Source: Armatimonadota bacterium (GTDB taxonomy: Bacteria; Armatimonadota; Zipacnadia; Zipacnadales; JABUFB01). Taken from it: a stretch of 64,000 nt of DNA. The stretch lies in the NCBI GenBank assembly GCA_013314775.1, contig JABUFB010000006.1, forward strand, positions 62,001 through 126,000, written 5' to 3'. The translations under genes were made by a program, and so were the position numbers. The notes under the pieces are model-generated. The model was not told the origin of the DNA. It did not search any database and was given only the letters and a program-made list of their open reading frames with translations. Positions 40,578 through 49,196 of this stretch are shown here, piece after piece (position 1 is the stretch's first letter; each line of letters begins with the position of its first letter).

Positions 40578-42776
40578 TCACACCCTCCCCGACAGCCGCT
40601 CCGCAAGCCGGGTGAAGCGGTCGCGCTGGGAGACGTTGTTGATCGCCCGCCAGATGCCTCGCTGGTTGCCCACGATGCACGCCATGCGCTGCGCCCGGGT
40701 CAATGCGGTATACAGGAGATTGCGCTGGAGCATGATGTAGTGGCTCGCGTGGATCACCATCACCACGGCCGGGTACTCGCTGCCCTGCGACTTGTGGACC
40801 GTGAGTGCGTACGCCAGCGCCAGATCCTCAAGTTCGTCGGCCCCGTACTCCACCCGGCCCATCTCGTACTCCACCACCAGCACCCCGCGCTCGCGGTCGA
40901 TGGCGCTGATGAAGCCAATATCTCCGTTGTACACGCCTTTGTCGTAGTTGTTCGCGGTCTGCAGTACCCGGTCGCCCTCGCGGAACACCGTCTCGCCGCG
41001 TCGCACTTCGCGCCTTCCCGGGCCCGCCGGATTGAGGGCCTCCTGCAGCCGCTCATTGAGCACCTTCACCCCGATGGGCCCGCGGTGCAGCGGAGTAATG
41101 ACCTGGATCTCCCGCGGGTGGAACCCCATCTTCGGCAGGCTCTGGGTAGCAGTGCGGATCACCCGATCAGCGGCCGCCTCCGGGTCCTCCTCCTCCAGCC
41201 AGACGCAGTCGCCCCGTTCCTTGAGCCACTGCTCATGTTTCGGGAAGCGCGGGGACTCGCCGCGGTTCAGCAGGTGAGCGCTGCGGATGATATCGCTGCC
41301 CTCGGCCTGTCGGAAAACCTGGGTCAACCGGCAGACGGGGGCCACCCGCGAATCCACGATATCCCGCAGCACATTGCCCGGGCCCACGCTGGGGAGCTGA
41401 TCGGCGTCGCCCACGAGGATCAGGCGCGCGTGATCCGGCAATGCCCGCAGCAAGTCCCTGGCCAGCAGGATATCCAGCATGCTGGCCTCGTCCACCAGCA
41501 CCACGTCGGTATCCAGCGGCTCATCCGGGCCATGCTTGAACCCGCCTCGGAAGGGGTCATACACGAGCAGGCGGTGAATCGTTGTCGCCGCATGAGCGGC
41601 AAGTTGCTCCAGGCGCTTCGCGGCGCGGCCCGTCGGACTTGCGAGGGAGATGCGCTTGCCCAGGGTCTGGCAGGCATCCACAATGGCCCGGGTCACAGTT
41701 GTCTTCCCGGTGCCGGGGCCGCCGGTGATCACGCACAACCCGCTGCGCAGTGAAGTCACCACCGCCTGCGCCTGCTCGGAGGTCAGTTCGGTTGCGCCCA
41801 TGGTCTCGCGGCGTTTGAGCCAGGCGAGAATCTGGTCTTTCGTGGGCGCTCCGTCCATCTCGAGATCCGTCAGGCGCAACAGGATGCCCGCCACCTGGCA
41901 CTCCGCCTCATGCATGCGCTTCAGGAAGATCCCCGTCTCATCCCCCAGTGTTTCGCGCACCACATCCTCAGAGACAACCAGGCGGTCCAAACCCATCTCG
42001 ATGTGTTGTCGGAAGACGTCGAGGAGCGACTCAGCGCGCTCCAGGAGAGATTCGGCGGGCAGGAACAGGTGGCCCTCCCCGGTCGCGGAGTCCAGCACGT
42101 GCAACAGCCCGGCCTCAATGCGCGAGGGGTCTTCGGCGGCAATGCCCACCACCCGCGCGATCCGGTCGGCCGTGAGGAACCCGATGCCCCGGATGTCCTT
42201 GGCCAGCCGGTACGGTTCGCGTTCGAGTATCTCCACCGACTGGTCGCCGTACCGCGCATAGATGCGTCCGGCAATTGCCCCGCCGATGCCTTTCTCGTGC
42301 AGGAACACCATGATGCGGTGCACGGTCTTGTGGCGTTGCCAAGCCTCCAGCAGCGCGGCGGCGCGCTTCTCACCGATGCCGGGCACTTCGCAGACGCGCT
42401 CGGGCGCAGAGTCGAGAATGTCCAGGGTCTTATCGCCAAAGCGCTTCACCAGTCGCTCAGCAAGCGCCGGCCCGATGCCTTCCACGAGGCCGCCGGCCAG
42501 ATACGCGCGGATCGCGGAGGCGGAAGTAGGCCGCACAAGCTGGTAGCGTGTGAACCGGAATTGCCTGCCATACTGAGGGTGGTCGGCCCATTCGCCGAAC
42601 AGCCGGACGCTCTCTCCCACATCGGGGCTGAGCATGTTGCCCACAACATTGACGACCTGGTGCACGCTCACCTGGAGCCGGGCAACGGTCCAGCCGGTGT
42701 CTGGCGCATGGAAAGTGATGCGCTCCAGCACGCCGTCCAGACTCTGTTCATCCATGCCCTCAAGCTGCATCTTCAT
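40578..42776 (-). CDS. recD2: SF1B helicase RecD2 (RecD/TraA family)
   Basis: A 732-residue 5'-3' DNA helicase used in repair and replication outside RecBCD. The N-terminal region opens GVLERITFHAPDTGWTVARL and contains a helix-hairpin-helix (VCEVPGIGEKRAAALLEAW). The helicase motifs are Walker A VITGGPGTGKTTV, motif II VLVDEASMLD, motif III LVGDADQLPSVGPGNVLRD, and motif VI ALTVHKSQGSEYPAVVM followed by LLYTALTRAQ. Length and architecture match RecD2 rather than E. coli RecD. It is 15 bp downstream of the L,D-transpeptidase gene on the same strand. Confidence 0.95.
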   Translation of the reverse strand: MKMQLEGMDEQSLDGVLERITFHAPDTGWTVARLQVSVHQVVNVVGNMLSPDVGESVRLFGEWADHPQYGRQFRFTRYQLVRPTSASAIRAYLAGGLVEGIGPALAERLVKRFGDKTLDILDSAPERVCEVPGIGEKRAAALLEAWQRHKTVHRIMVFLHEKGIGGAIAGRIYARYGDQSVEILEREPYRLAKDIRGIGFLTADRIARVVGIAAEDPSRIEAGLLHVLDSATGEGHLFLPAESLLERAESLLDVFRQHIEMGLDRLVVSEDVVRETLGDETGIFLKRMHEAECQVAGILLRLTDLEMDGAPTKDQILAWLKRRETMGATELTSEQAQAVVTSLRSGLCVITGGPGTGKTTVTRAIVDACQTLGKRISLASPTGRAAKRLEQLAAHAATTIHRLLVYDPFRGGFKHGPDEPLDTDVVLVDEASMLDILLARDLLRALPDHARLILVGDADQLPSVGPGNVLRDIVDSRVAPVCRLTQVFRQAEGSDIIRSAHLLNRGESPRFPKHEQWLKERGDCVWLEEEDPEAAADRVIRTATQSLPKMGFHPREIQVITPLHRGPIGVKVLNERLQEALNPAGPGRREVRRGETVFREGDRVLQTANNYDKGVYNGDIGFISAIDRERGVLVVEYEMGRVEYGADELEDLALAYALTVHKSQGSEYPAVVMVIHASHYIMLQRNLLYTALTRAQRMACIVGNQRGIWRAINNVSQRDRFTRLAERLSGRV

Positions 42777-42791
42777 TGGTCGCCGATAGAC

Positions 42792-43784
42792 TCAATAGAT
42801 GTAAACCGGCGTGCCCACAGACACCATGGAATACAACACCTGGGCGTCCGATTTGTGCTGGCGCACGCAGCCGTGGGATGCCGGCCTGCCCAGGAGCCGG
42901 TAGTACCCCGGTGAGGTGGCGTGGATTCCGTGGCTGCCGCTGGAAGTGATCCCCAGCCAGTAGGGCATGTGTACCCGGTACAGGCTGCTGAAGGGGTTGA
43001 GCGCCTTGTTGAAGACCTTGCCCATCGCGCCTCGGCTGCCACGGGAACCCGGCTTCATCTTCGGCGTCTGGAAGGGCGGCACCGCCGTGGAGATCATGTG
43101 CATGCGCTTGATCTTGCCGCCCTCGAAGTAGTAGAGCCGCTGCAGGCGCTTGCTGATAGCGATGCAAGTGTCCGGCAAGTCCTCGAACTCCCGCGGCCAC
43201 AGAATCACCGGGATCTCGTGAGCGGCAATCAGATTGCCCGCGGCATCATACGCGCCAATACGCAGGCGCAATGCAGGGCCGTCAAGCCAGGGCACCTGCC
43301 AGCTGACCTGCCCGGTGTTCGGAAGCATATTGCCCTTGACGACGCCCGAGAATCTCCCGCGGTCCTTGCCCCCGAGCTGACAGAGCTCACCGTAGTAGTA
43401 GATGCGCACCTGGGTCGCGGACTTGGGCGCGATCCAGCGGATGGTCACTGTCTCCCGGTCTCGCCAGATCCCGTTAGGCTTCGGGCTGACGAAGCGCAGG
43501 ACGTCGGTGTCCGGGAGCGCGATGGTTGGCTCCGCCGGCACGGGCTCGATTTCCACAGGCGGCCCCGGCTCGGGTTCCGGTTCAGGCTCGGGTTCCGGTT
43601 CAGGCTCAGGTTCCAGCGCAGGCGGCGGGGGCTCACCCGGCACATGGTCGTGGATGTGCGGCGGCACCGGAGTCTCTCTCGCTGTTGACCGCGCGGCGTA
43701 GGAAGGGCAAAATCCCACGGCGAGAATGAGAAGCGCGACAGATAGGGGCGTCGCCTGGCTGAACAGCGTCAGTTTTCGATGCAT
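42792..43784 (-). CDS. L,D-transpeptidase (YkuD) with Pro-Glu linker
   Basis: A 330-residue exported cell-wall enzyme. A signal peptide (about 1-30) is followed by a PEPEPEPEPEP linker (about 55-75). An Ig-like/LysM-replacing beta domain (about 95-195) precedes the YkuD domain, whose catalytic pattern is HGIHAT (285-290) and SHGCVR with Cys306. Such enzymes form 3-3 cross-links in peptidoglycan or attach proteins to it. Start 43784 is chosen because it opens the signal peptide. The linker is encoded by 18-bp DNA repeats (about 43563-43620). It heads a transcript that includes recD2. Confidence 0.88.
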   Translation of the reverse strand: MHRKLTLFSQATPLSVALLILAVGFCPSYAARSTARETPVPPHIHDHVPGEPPPPALEPEPEPEPEPEPEPEPGPPVEIEPVPAEPTIALPDTDVLRFVSPKPNGIWRDRETVTIRWIAPKSATQVRIYYYGELCQLGGKDRGRFSGVVKGNMLPNTGQVSWQVPWLDGPALRLRIGAYDAAGNLIAAHEIPVILWPREFEDLPDTCIAISKRLQRLYYFEGGKIKRMHMISTAVPPFQTPKMKPGSRGSRGAMGKVFNKALNPFSSLYRVHMPYWLGITSSGSHGIHATSPGYYRLLGRPASHGCVRQHKSDAQVLYSMVSVGTPVYIY

Positions 43785-43840
43785 GGTCCGCTCAGTAGTT
43801 CGTCCTGGTGTGCTTTCCCATTTCCAACGGGCCGCAGGCA

Positions 43841-43869
43841 ATCATATCCTGCAAGGAGAATAGGCGCAA
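43841..43869 (-). promoter_or_regulatory. sigma70-like promoter for the L,D-transpeptidase/recD2 pair
   Basis: On the minus strand, TTGCGC (43869-43864), a 17-bp spacer and TATGAT (43846-43841). Confidence 0.6.
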
Positions 43870-44001
43870 GCCGGTGGGCAGACGGGTGCCACTCCTTCTC
43901 GAAGTGGTGCTCGCATCCAGAATCATCAGGCGCGGCATCCTGCGCCATCCATCGGGCATGATGACGGCCATACCCATAGCAACCACCCTGGGAGACAGAT
44001 C

Positions 44002-44787
44002 ATGACAAGACGCGAAGCCAAAGATCGCCTACGGTCGGATCGAGCACTGATCGGCACCATGTTCCTCGAAGTCGCCTCACCGGGCACTTGCCAGATGATC
44101 AAGCAGGCTGGCTACGACTTCGTGATTTTCGATACAGAACACTCCTGGTATGGCGTGGAGACCATCGCGCGCTTCATCCGTTCTGCCCGGGACATCGGCC
44201 TGCTCGTGATCGTCCGAGCTCCCGCGTTCCAGGGCCACTGGCTCGCGCGTTATCTCGATCTCGGCGCGGATGGTCTGGTCTGCCCCCACGTGGACAATGC
44301 CGAACAGGCCGCAGACATCATCCGCCAGACCAAGTACCCGCCCGTGGGGGAGCGCGGCATGGCCAACAACATCGCTCATGACGAGTATGTCGCCAGACCC
44401 ATGCTGGACTTCTGCCGCGAGGCCGACGAAGAGATCTTGATCATCGCGCAGATCGAGACCGCGGCCGGGCATGCCAACCGCGAGGGCATCCTGTCAACTC
44501 CCGGCATCGACGCAGTGTTCATCGGGCCCAATGACCTGTCCTTGAGCATGGGCTTCCCCGGCCAACACAACCACCCGCAGGTGGTGCAGGCCATGGAGGA
44601 CATCTTCGAGTCCGCCCGGCGCAACAATGTGGCGCCCGGCCTACACGGGTTCACGGTGGAGGCCACCCGGAGCTGGCTGGATAAGGGCGCGCGGTTCGTC
44701 TGTCACCGAGCCGACATCAGCCTGATCATCGACGGCAGCCGGCGCGATCTGGAGGTTCTCCGGCAGCATCCGGCGCTGGGCGGGTAG
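44002..44787 (+). CDS. HpcH/HpaI-family aldolase (2-dehydro-3-deoxyglucarate aldolase type)
   Basis: A 261-residue class II aldolase. Key segments are GYDFVIFDTEHSWYGVETIA, the arginine loop APAFQGHWLARYLDLGADGL, and the metal-binding IIAQIETAAGHAN with GIDAVFIGPNDLSLSMG (Glu and Asp ligands). It cleaves 2-keto-3-deoxy sugar acids or 4-hydroxy-2-oxo acids to pyruvate. GGGAGACAG precedes ATG 44002. The following 2-hydroxyacid dehydrogenase gene suggests a sugar-acid pathway. Confidence 0.9.
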   Translation: MTRREAKDRLRSDRALIGTMFLEVASPGTCQMIKQAGYDFVIFDTEHSWYGVETIARFIRSARDIGLLVIVRAPAFQGHWLARYLDLGADGLVCPHVDNAEQAADIIRQTKYPPVGERGMANNIAHDEYVARPMLDFCREADEEILIIAQIETAAGHANREGILSTPGIDAVFIGPNDLSLSMGFPGQHNHPQVVQAMEDIFESARRNNVAPGLHGFTVEATRSWLDKGARFVCHRADISLIIDGSRRDLEVLRQHPALGG

Positions 44788-44897
44788 ATCCGCTCTCGGT
44801 CCTGGGCACCGGGTGAGTCAGCACCGCACAGGCGGGCCCTGACGCATCCGATGCAGACATGTTACACCTTGCAGCCCCACAAACACGGAGAGACCCT

Positions 44898-45866
44898 ATG
44901 AGCTTGCGCATCCTCAACACCGCCGCTATCTACGACGACAAGGACGCCCGGGCGATGCTGGCCGACGCCGGCTTCGAGCTGTTTGACTCCCCCCCGCGGG
45001 CGCCTTTCGGCGAGGACGATATCATCGATCTCCTGGAAGACGTGGACGCCGTCATCGCCGACTCCGACGCCTACACGGAGCGTGTCTTCGCGGAACGCCC
45101 CCGGCTCAAGCTTGTGTCGCGCTGGGGCGTGGGCATTGATTCCATCGACCTCGAGGCGGCAACGCGCCACGGCGTGATGGTAACCAACACCCCGGGCATC
45201 ATCACCGATGCCGTGGCCGACCTCGCCTTCACCTTCATTCTCGCCCTGGCGCGCCGACTGGTGGAGTGCAACTCCCTCGTGCGTGGCGGCGGTTGGCAGA
45301 AGATGATCGGCGCGAACGTGGGCGGCGCAACCCTGGGTATTATCGGTGTCGGGGACATCGGCACCTGTTCGGCCCGACGCGGCAAGGGTTTCGGAATGCG
45401 CGTATTGGCCTTCGACCCCGTGCCCCGCCAGGAAGTGGCCGATCTACTCGGCGTGGAGTTCGTGGACCTGGAGACCCTTCTGCGGGAGAGCGATTTCGTC
45501 ACCCTCCACTGTAATGCCACTCCTGCGAACCGCAACATGATCGGCGCCGAACAACTCGCGATGATGAAGCCCACAGCGTTCCTGATCAATTGCGCGCGGG
45601 GGTCGCTGGTGGATGAAGCGGCGCTGGTGGACGCACTCAAGAACGGAACCATCGCAGGCGCCGGGCTCGACGTGTTCGCCCAGGAGCCACCCGATCCGGA
45701 TAACCCTTTGTTCGCGCTGGACAATTGCCTGGTCACCCCGCACACCGCAACCATGGATCGCAAGACCATCCAGCGGGTGAGCATGCAGGTGACTGCGAAC
45801 ACCCTGGACGCGCTGCAGGGGCGCAGGCCCAAGTACCTGTGCAACCCGGAAGTCTGGGCGGGCTGA
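44898..45866 (+). CDS. D-2-hydroxyacid dehydrogenase (phosphoglycerate dehydrogenase-like)
   Basis: A 322-residue NAD-dependent enzyme. The Rossmann motif is LGIIGVGDIG, with Arg in INCARGSLVDE, Glu in VFAQEPPD and His in VTPHTATM as the catalytic set. It lacks the C-terminal ACT/ASB domains of long SerA, so it may act on glycerate, 2-hydroxyacids of sugar-acid breakdown, or 3-phosphoglycerate. ATG 44898 is preferred over the longer frame for its GGAGAGA upstream and family start. Confidence 0.88.
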   Translation: MSLRILNTAAIYDDKDARAMLADAGFELFDSPPRAPFGEDDIIDLLEDVDAVIADSDAYTERVFAERPRLKLVSRWGVGIDSIDLEAATRHGVMVTNTPGIITDAVADLAFTFILALARRLVECNSLVRGGGWQKMIGANVGGATLGIIGVGDIGTCSARRGKGFGMRVLAFDPVPRQEVADLLGVEFVDLETLLRESDFVTLHCNATPANRNMIGAEQLAMMKPTAFLINCARGSLVDEAALVDALKNGTIAGAGLDVFAQEPPDPDNPLFALDNCLVTPHTATMDRKTIQRVSMQVTANTLDALQGRRPKYLCNPEVWAG

Positions 45867-45886
45867 CTACCGGCGGAAACCACACA

Positions 45887-45924
45887 GCGGCGGGCCCTGT
45901 CACGGTCTGCGTGACCCCCGCCGC
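45887..45924. terminator. bidirectional hairpin terminator
   Basis: GCGGCGGG (45887-45894) pairs with CCCGCCGC (45917-45924), and inside it GTCACG (45899-45904) pairs with CGTGAC (45910-45915). It lies between convergent dehydrogenase and Gfo/Idh/MocA genes. Confidence 0.65.
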
Positions 45925-45963
45925 CCAAGGTTTCCCGGCAGCTGACTGCCCGTGCTCCCCGCC

Positions 45964-47049
45964 TCAGAACTCCCGCGGGTCGGGCACTTCCACCGGGCTG
46001 CTTCCCTGGTCTGCCGACTGCACCGCGCACACTCCCGGCAAGCTCATGTCCAGGCCGAAGTACACGTCGATCGCAGGAGCCGTGCCATCCACCACCGCGC
46101 GCACGAAATCATCCACCATCAGGTATTCGCTGGTCCCGTGGCCGCCGGCTGAAGCCTCGGGCGGCATCTTCGGGTGAGACCACCCCAGGGGCAGGTCGAT
46201 CATTCCCGTGCAGTGCGGGATGTCGTTGAGGATCGCCTTGAACCCTGCGTAGCCCCCACGGGGCGACTCCAGCACGCCTTCGGTACCGTAGATCGAGAAA
46301 TAATGGAACGACGGCTCCCGGGCCACCACAAAGCCGCACGTGACCTTGATCACATTGCCTTTCGCGGTCTTGAACAGCGCCACTTCCATGTCCACGGTGC
46401 CGGTGGCTTTGCCGATGCGCTCCCCGGGATTCATGCCCACCGCGCTGACAATCCGGTCATCGAGAATCTGCAGCACCGGCCCGAGACTGTGGGTGCAGTA
46501 GCGGATCGGCCGCATACCCGCGCGCCACGTGGGTCCTGTTTCCGCGCCCGGAGTGATCCCGTCATCCCGCGCCGCCATGAGCGGCCGACAGTCATGGATG
46601 TACTCGGCCTCTGCGTAGTAGGGCTCCCCGATCTTCCCGTCCTTTACCAGTCGGTCGAAGGTCTGCAGGAAAGCCATATAGTTCATGTTCTCGGCGAACA
46701 TGTAGGTCTTGCCGGTCTCGCGCACGGCGCGGACAAGTTCCCGGGCCTCGTCGATAGAATACACTGCCGGGACTTCACTCAGCACGTGCTTGTCTGCCCG
46801 CAGTGCCGCCACACACTGCTCCGCGTGCAGGGGTGCCGGCGTCCCCACCACCACCGCGTCGATATCGCAGGCGAGGAGGTCCTCGAAGTTTGTGACCCAG
46901 CGTTCCACTCCATTGGCCTTGGCGAAGCTCTCTGCTCGTTCCTCGTTGACATCGCAAACTGCCGTGACCTTGCTGTCTTTGCGGGCGTTGAATACCGCGC
47001 AGAACGAGCCACCGCGCCGCAGACCCGCGATCCCGATGCGCAGAGACAT
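45964..47049 (-). CDS. Gfo/Idh/MocA-family oxidoreductase, EKP lysine missing
   Basis: A 361-residue Rossmann protein (MSLRIGIAGLRRGGSFCAVF). The family motif normally EKP reads VLSEVPAVYSIDEA here, so the conserved lysine is replaced by valine. The C-terminal part has the usual beta domain (HYFSIYGTEGVLESPRGGYA). It is the last gene of a thiD-cdsA-dehydrogenase transcript with a 12-bp gap to cdsA, though the functions look unrelated. It could be a non-oxidoreductase member of the family, as some are hydrolases or aldolases. Confidence 0.85.
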   Translation of the reverse strand: MSLRIGIAGLRRGGSFCAVFNARKDSKVTAVCDVNEERAESFAKANGVERWVTNFEDLLACDIDAVVVGTPAPLHAEQCVAALRADKHVLSEVPAVYSIDEARELVRAVRETGKTYMFAENMNYMAFLQTFDRLVKDGKIGEPYYAEAEYIHDCRPLMAARDDGITPGAETGPTWRAGMRPIRYCTHSLGPVLQILDDRIVSAVGMNPGERIGKATGTVDMEVALFKTAKGNVIKVTCGFVVAREPSFHYFSIYGTEGVLESPRGGYAGFKAILNDIPHCTGMIDLPLGWSHPKMPPEASAGGHGTSEYLMVDDFVRAVVDGTAPAIDVYFGLDMSLPGVCAVQSADQGSSPVEVPDPREF

Positions 47050-47061
47050 GAGCAGACCTCC

Positions 47062-48006
47062 CTAACGCATAAGCACGAACCAGCAGTACCAGTAGACCAA
47101 GGGCGAGCTGAATAGCACGGCATCGAACCTGTCGAGGACGCCCCCGTGTGGGCCAAGCAGTGACCCAAAGTCCTTGATGCCAATGTCTCGCTTGAGCACC
47201 GATTTCCCCAGGTCGCCTAACTGTCCGACGATGCTCATCAGCACGCCCAGCAGCACGCAGTGCCATACCGGCAGGTGCAGCCACATTCCCAGCAGCACCA
47301 TTCCGACGAGTGTCGCGAACAGATGGGCCACCGAGCCCTCGACGGTCTTGTTCGGACTGATCAGCGGAGCCAGCTTCGTGCGCCCTATGAGCGTTCCCAC
47401 GAAGAACGCACTGGTGTCACCCAGCCAGACCGGAATGACAGTGAATAGAATGCCCCCCGTGCGCCGTGCCAACGCCCCGGCGTCCACGAAGCCGGTGAGG
47501 GAGGGAAGATCCACGTAGCGCATGCGCAACATGAAGGAAAGCAGGAGGCCCACGTACACAACGCCGAAGACGGTTGTCGCCGAGTTGATCACCGCTGACT
47601 GCCCGGGCTTGGAGCGGAACTGGGCGATCAGAGTACCCGCCACGGAACACATGAGCACGAACAGGATAAGCTGGAGAACGTCCGCCTCAGCCTCTACGTT
47701 CGCGCCGGTGAGTCGGTCCGCCCCGCTCAGGCCGGCGAGATTGTAGACCTCGATGGTGTGTTGCGTCGCATACAGGATCGCGACGGCGCAGAGCCAGCCC
47801 AGCGCCACATTGGGGCGCATCCCCCTCGCCTGCAGCGCCGAATAGTACTCACCCAGCGCGATCACGGCCAGCACGGCGATAAAGGTGAAGAACGTCCAGC
47901 CGCCCAGGTAGACCAGGCCGCAAAAAGCCGCCAGGCCGAGCACGCCCACGATCGTCCGAACCAGCACGCGGATGGCGTAAGGGGTAGTTGGTTTCTCGGG
48001 GCCCAT
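47062..48006 (-). CDS. cdsA: phosphatidate cytidylyltransferase
   Basis: A 314-residue membrane enzyme that makes CDP-diacylglycerol from phosphatidic acid and CTP. It has about eight hydrophobic segments and the C-terminal CDP-diglyceride synthetase signature SVLKRDIGIKDFGSLL, ending HGGVLDRFDAVLF. The usual PGHGG is GPHGG here. It is typically paired with uppS and dxr, which are absent; instead it sits between thiD and a dehydrogenase with 12-18 bp gaps. Confidence 0.93.
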   Translation of the reverse strand: MGPEKPTTPYAIRVLVRTIVGVLGLAAFCGLVYLGGWTFFTFIAVLAVIALGEYYSALQARGMRPNVALGWLCAVAILYATQHTIEVYNLAGLSGADRLTGANVEAEADVLQLILFVLMCSVAGTLIAQFRSKPGQSAVINSATTVFGVVYVGLLLSFMLRMRYVDLPSLTGFVDAGALARRTGGILFTVIPVWLGDTSAFFVGTLIGRTKLAPLISPNKTVEGSVAHLFATLVGMVLLGMWLHLPVWHCVLLGVLMSIVGQLGDLGKSVLKRDIGIKDFGSLLGPHGGVLDRFDAVLFSSPLVYWYCWFVLMR

Positions 48007-48024
48007 GGACGGCCTATTCCTCCC

Positions 48025-48885
48025 TCAGTCAGCAGATGCCTTCCCCGTGCCCTGATTGCTTTGCGGTCCGGCCAGCATGCGACGGCCCGCCTCGCCGTGA
48101 TTCGTGGGCCCGTGCCCATGCCCGATATCCAGCGACGTGGCGATTGCCAGCGAGATGAACTCCTTCGCCTGCCGGATCGCATCCATCGGCGTCATCCCCA
48201 GCGCCAGCCCAGCCGCGATTGCCGCCGAAAACGTGCATCCGGTTCCGTGGGTGTTCGGAGTGTCAAAGCGCCTGGACTCCAGCACCTTCACCTGTCCTGT
48301 ATCCGCGGTGAATACTAGGTCGGCGGGCCGGTCCTCCAGGTGACCGCCCTTGACCACCACCACCCGCGGCCCCATCTGCGCTATCTCCCGTGCCGCTTCA
48401 TTCATGCCTGCCAGACTCGTGATCTCCCGCCCCACAAGCACACCTGTCTCATGCAGATTGGGCGTCACCACCAGCGCCAGCGGCAGCAGACGTGAGACCA
48501 GGGCTTCCCGCGCCTCTGCCGCCAGGAGGGCGTCGCCACTCTTGGCAACCATCACCGGGTCCACCACGAGATTGCGGATGTCATGGCGCCGCACCCCATC
48601 GGCCACCGTCTCCACCAGTTCCGGCGTAGCCAGCATCCCCGTCTTCGCGGCATCACAGCCGATATCGTCCATGACCGCGTCCAGTTGTGCAGTTACCAGG
48701 TCCAGGGGCAAAGCCTCCGCCCGGCGCACCTCAACTGTGTTCTGGGCAGTAATCGCCGTGATAACGCTCATCCCGTAGACGCCCAACGCGGCGAAGGTCT
48801 TCAGGTCCGCCTGAATACCCGCTCCGCCGCCGGAGTCCGAACCCGCGATGGTCAGTACAACGGGCACTGTTCGTCTTGCAGCCAT
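48025..48885 (-). CDS. thiD: hydroxymethylpyrimidine/phosphomethylpyrimidine kinase
   Basis: A 286-residue ribokinase-fold enzyme of thiamine biosynthesis. The substrate loop is TIAGSDSGGGAGIQADLKTF, the AAKTGML segment follows, and the catalytic GTGCTFSAAIAAGLALG motif is near residue 215. It phosphorylates HMP and HMP-P. No TPP riboswitch consensus (CUGAGA) was found in its leader. It heads a transcript that continues into cdsA after 18 bp. Confidence 0.95.
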   Translation of the reverse strand: MAARRTVPVVLTIAGSDSGGGAGIQADLKTFAALGVYGMSVITAITAQNTVEVRRAEALPLDLVTAQLDAVMDDIGCDAAKTGMLATPELVETVADGVRRHDIRNLVVDPVMVAKSGDALLAAEAREALVSRLLPLALVVTPNLHETGVLVGREITSLAGMNEAAREIAQMGPRVVVVKGGHLEDRPADLVFTADTGQVKVLESRRFDTPNTHGTGCTFSAAIAAGLALGMTPMDAIRQAKEFISLAIATSLDIGHGHGPTNHGEAGRRMLAGPQSNQGTGKASAD

Positions 48886-49196
48886 GATCGCGCACGCCCC
48901 AGAGCAATAATCCGGCCTCGCACCTATCCAGGCAATGGCTGGAGCCGGGCCGGGCTCTCCGCCTGATTATCCCCTCCCTCGATGCGTCTGGCAACTGGTT
49001 TCGTGGACCGATAGGTATACACCTGAGTAAGATTGCGCCGCTGATATTGAACACGATCCGAGTATTCGACCAAGGTGCGTTGCTAAAAAACATAAGTAAT
49101 ATGACGGTTTCCTGCGCGGCCAGTCCCCTTTCACTCTTCCCCGCAGGCCCTGTCTGTGGTACTCTCCAGGCTGTCTAGAGACGCTGCGGAGGGCCC
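48886..49196. other. divergent intergenic region, 311 bp, with AT-rich core
   Basis: Between thiD and the amidohydrolase gene. It holds the thiD promoter (48907-48935). About 49005-49115 is markedly AT-rich for this genome (for example TGATATTGAACACG and CTAAAAAACATAAGTAATAT). No open frame, tRNA or named element was recognised. Confidence 0.5.
48907..48935 (-). promoter_or_regulatory. sigma70-like promoter for thiD-cdsA
   Basis: On the minus strand, TTGCCT (48935-48930), a 17-bp spacer and GATTAT (48912-48907), about 20 bp from the start codon. Confidence 0.5.

Noticed and set aside
40431-41753. Long plus-strand frame of about 440 codons
   Set aside because: It lies across recD2 on the opposite strand, where every helicase motif is present; long shadow frames are expected at this GC content.
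43792-44001. Small genes between the L,D-transpeptidase and the aldolase
   Set aside because: Two overlapping 60-65-codon frames on opposite strands, neither with a clear ribosome site or domain; the region contains the transpeptidase promoter.
48886-49196. TPP riboswitch upstream of thiD
   Set aside because: The conserved CUGAGA and related TPP elements are not visible on the minus strand.
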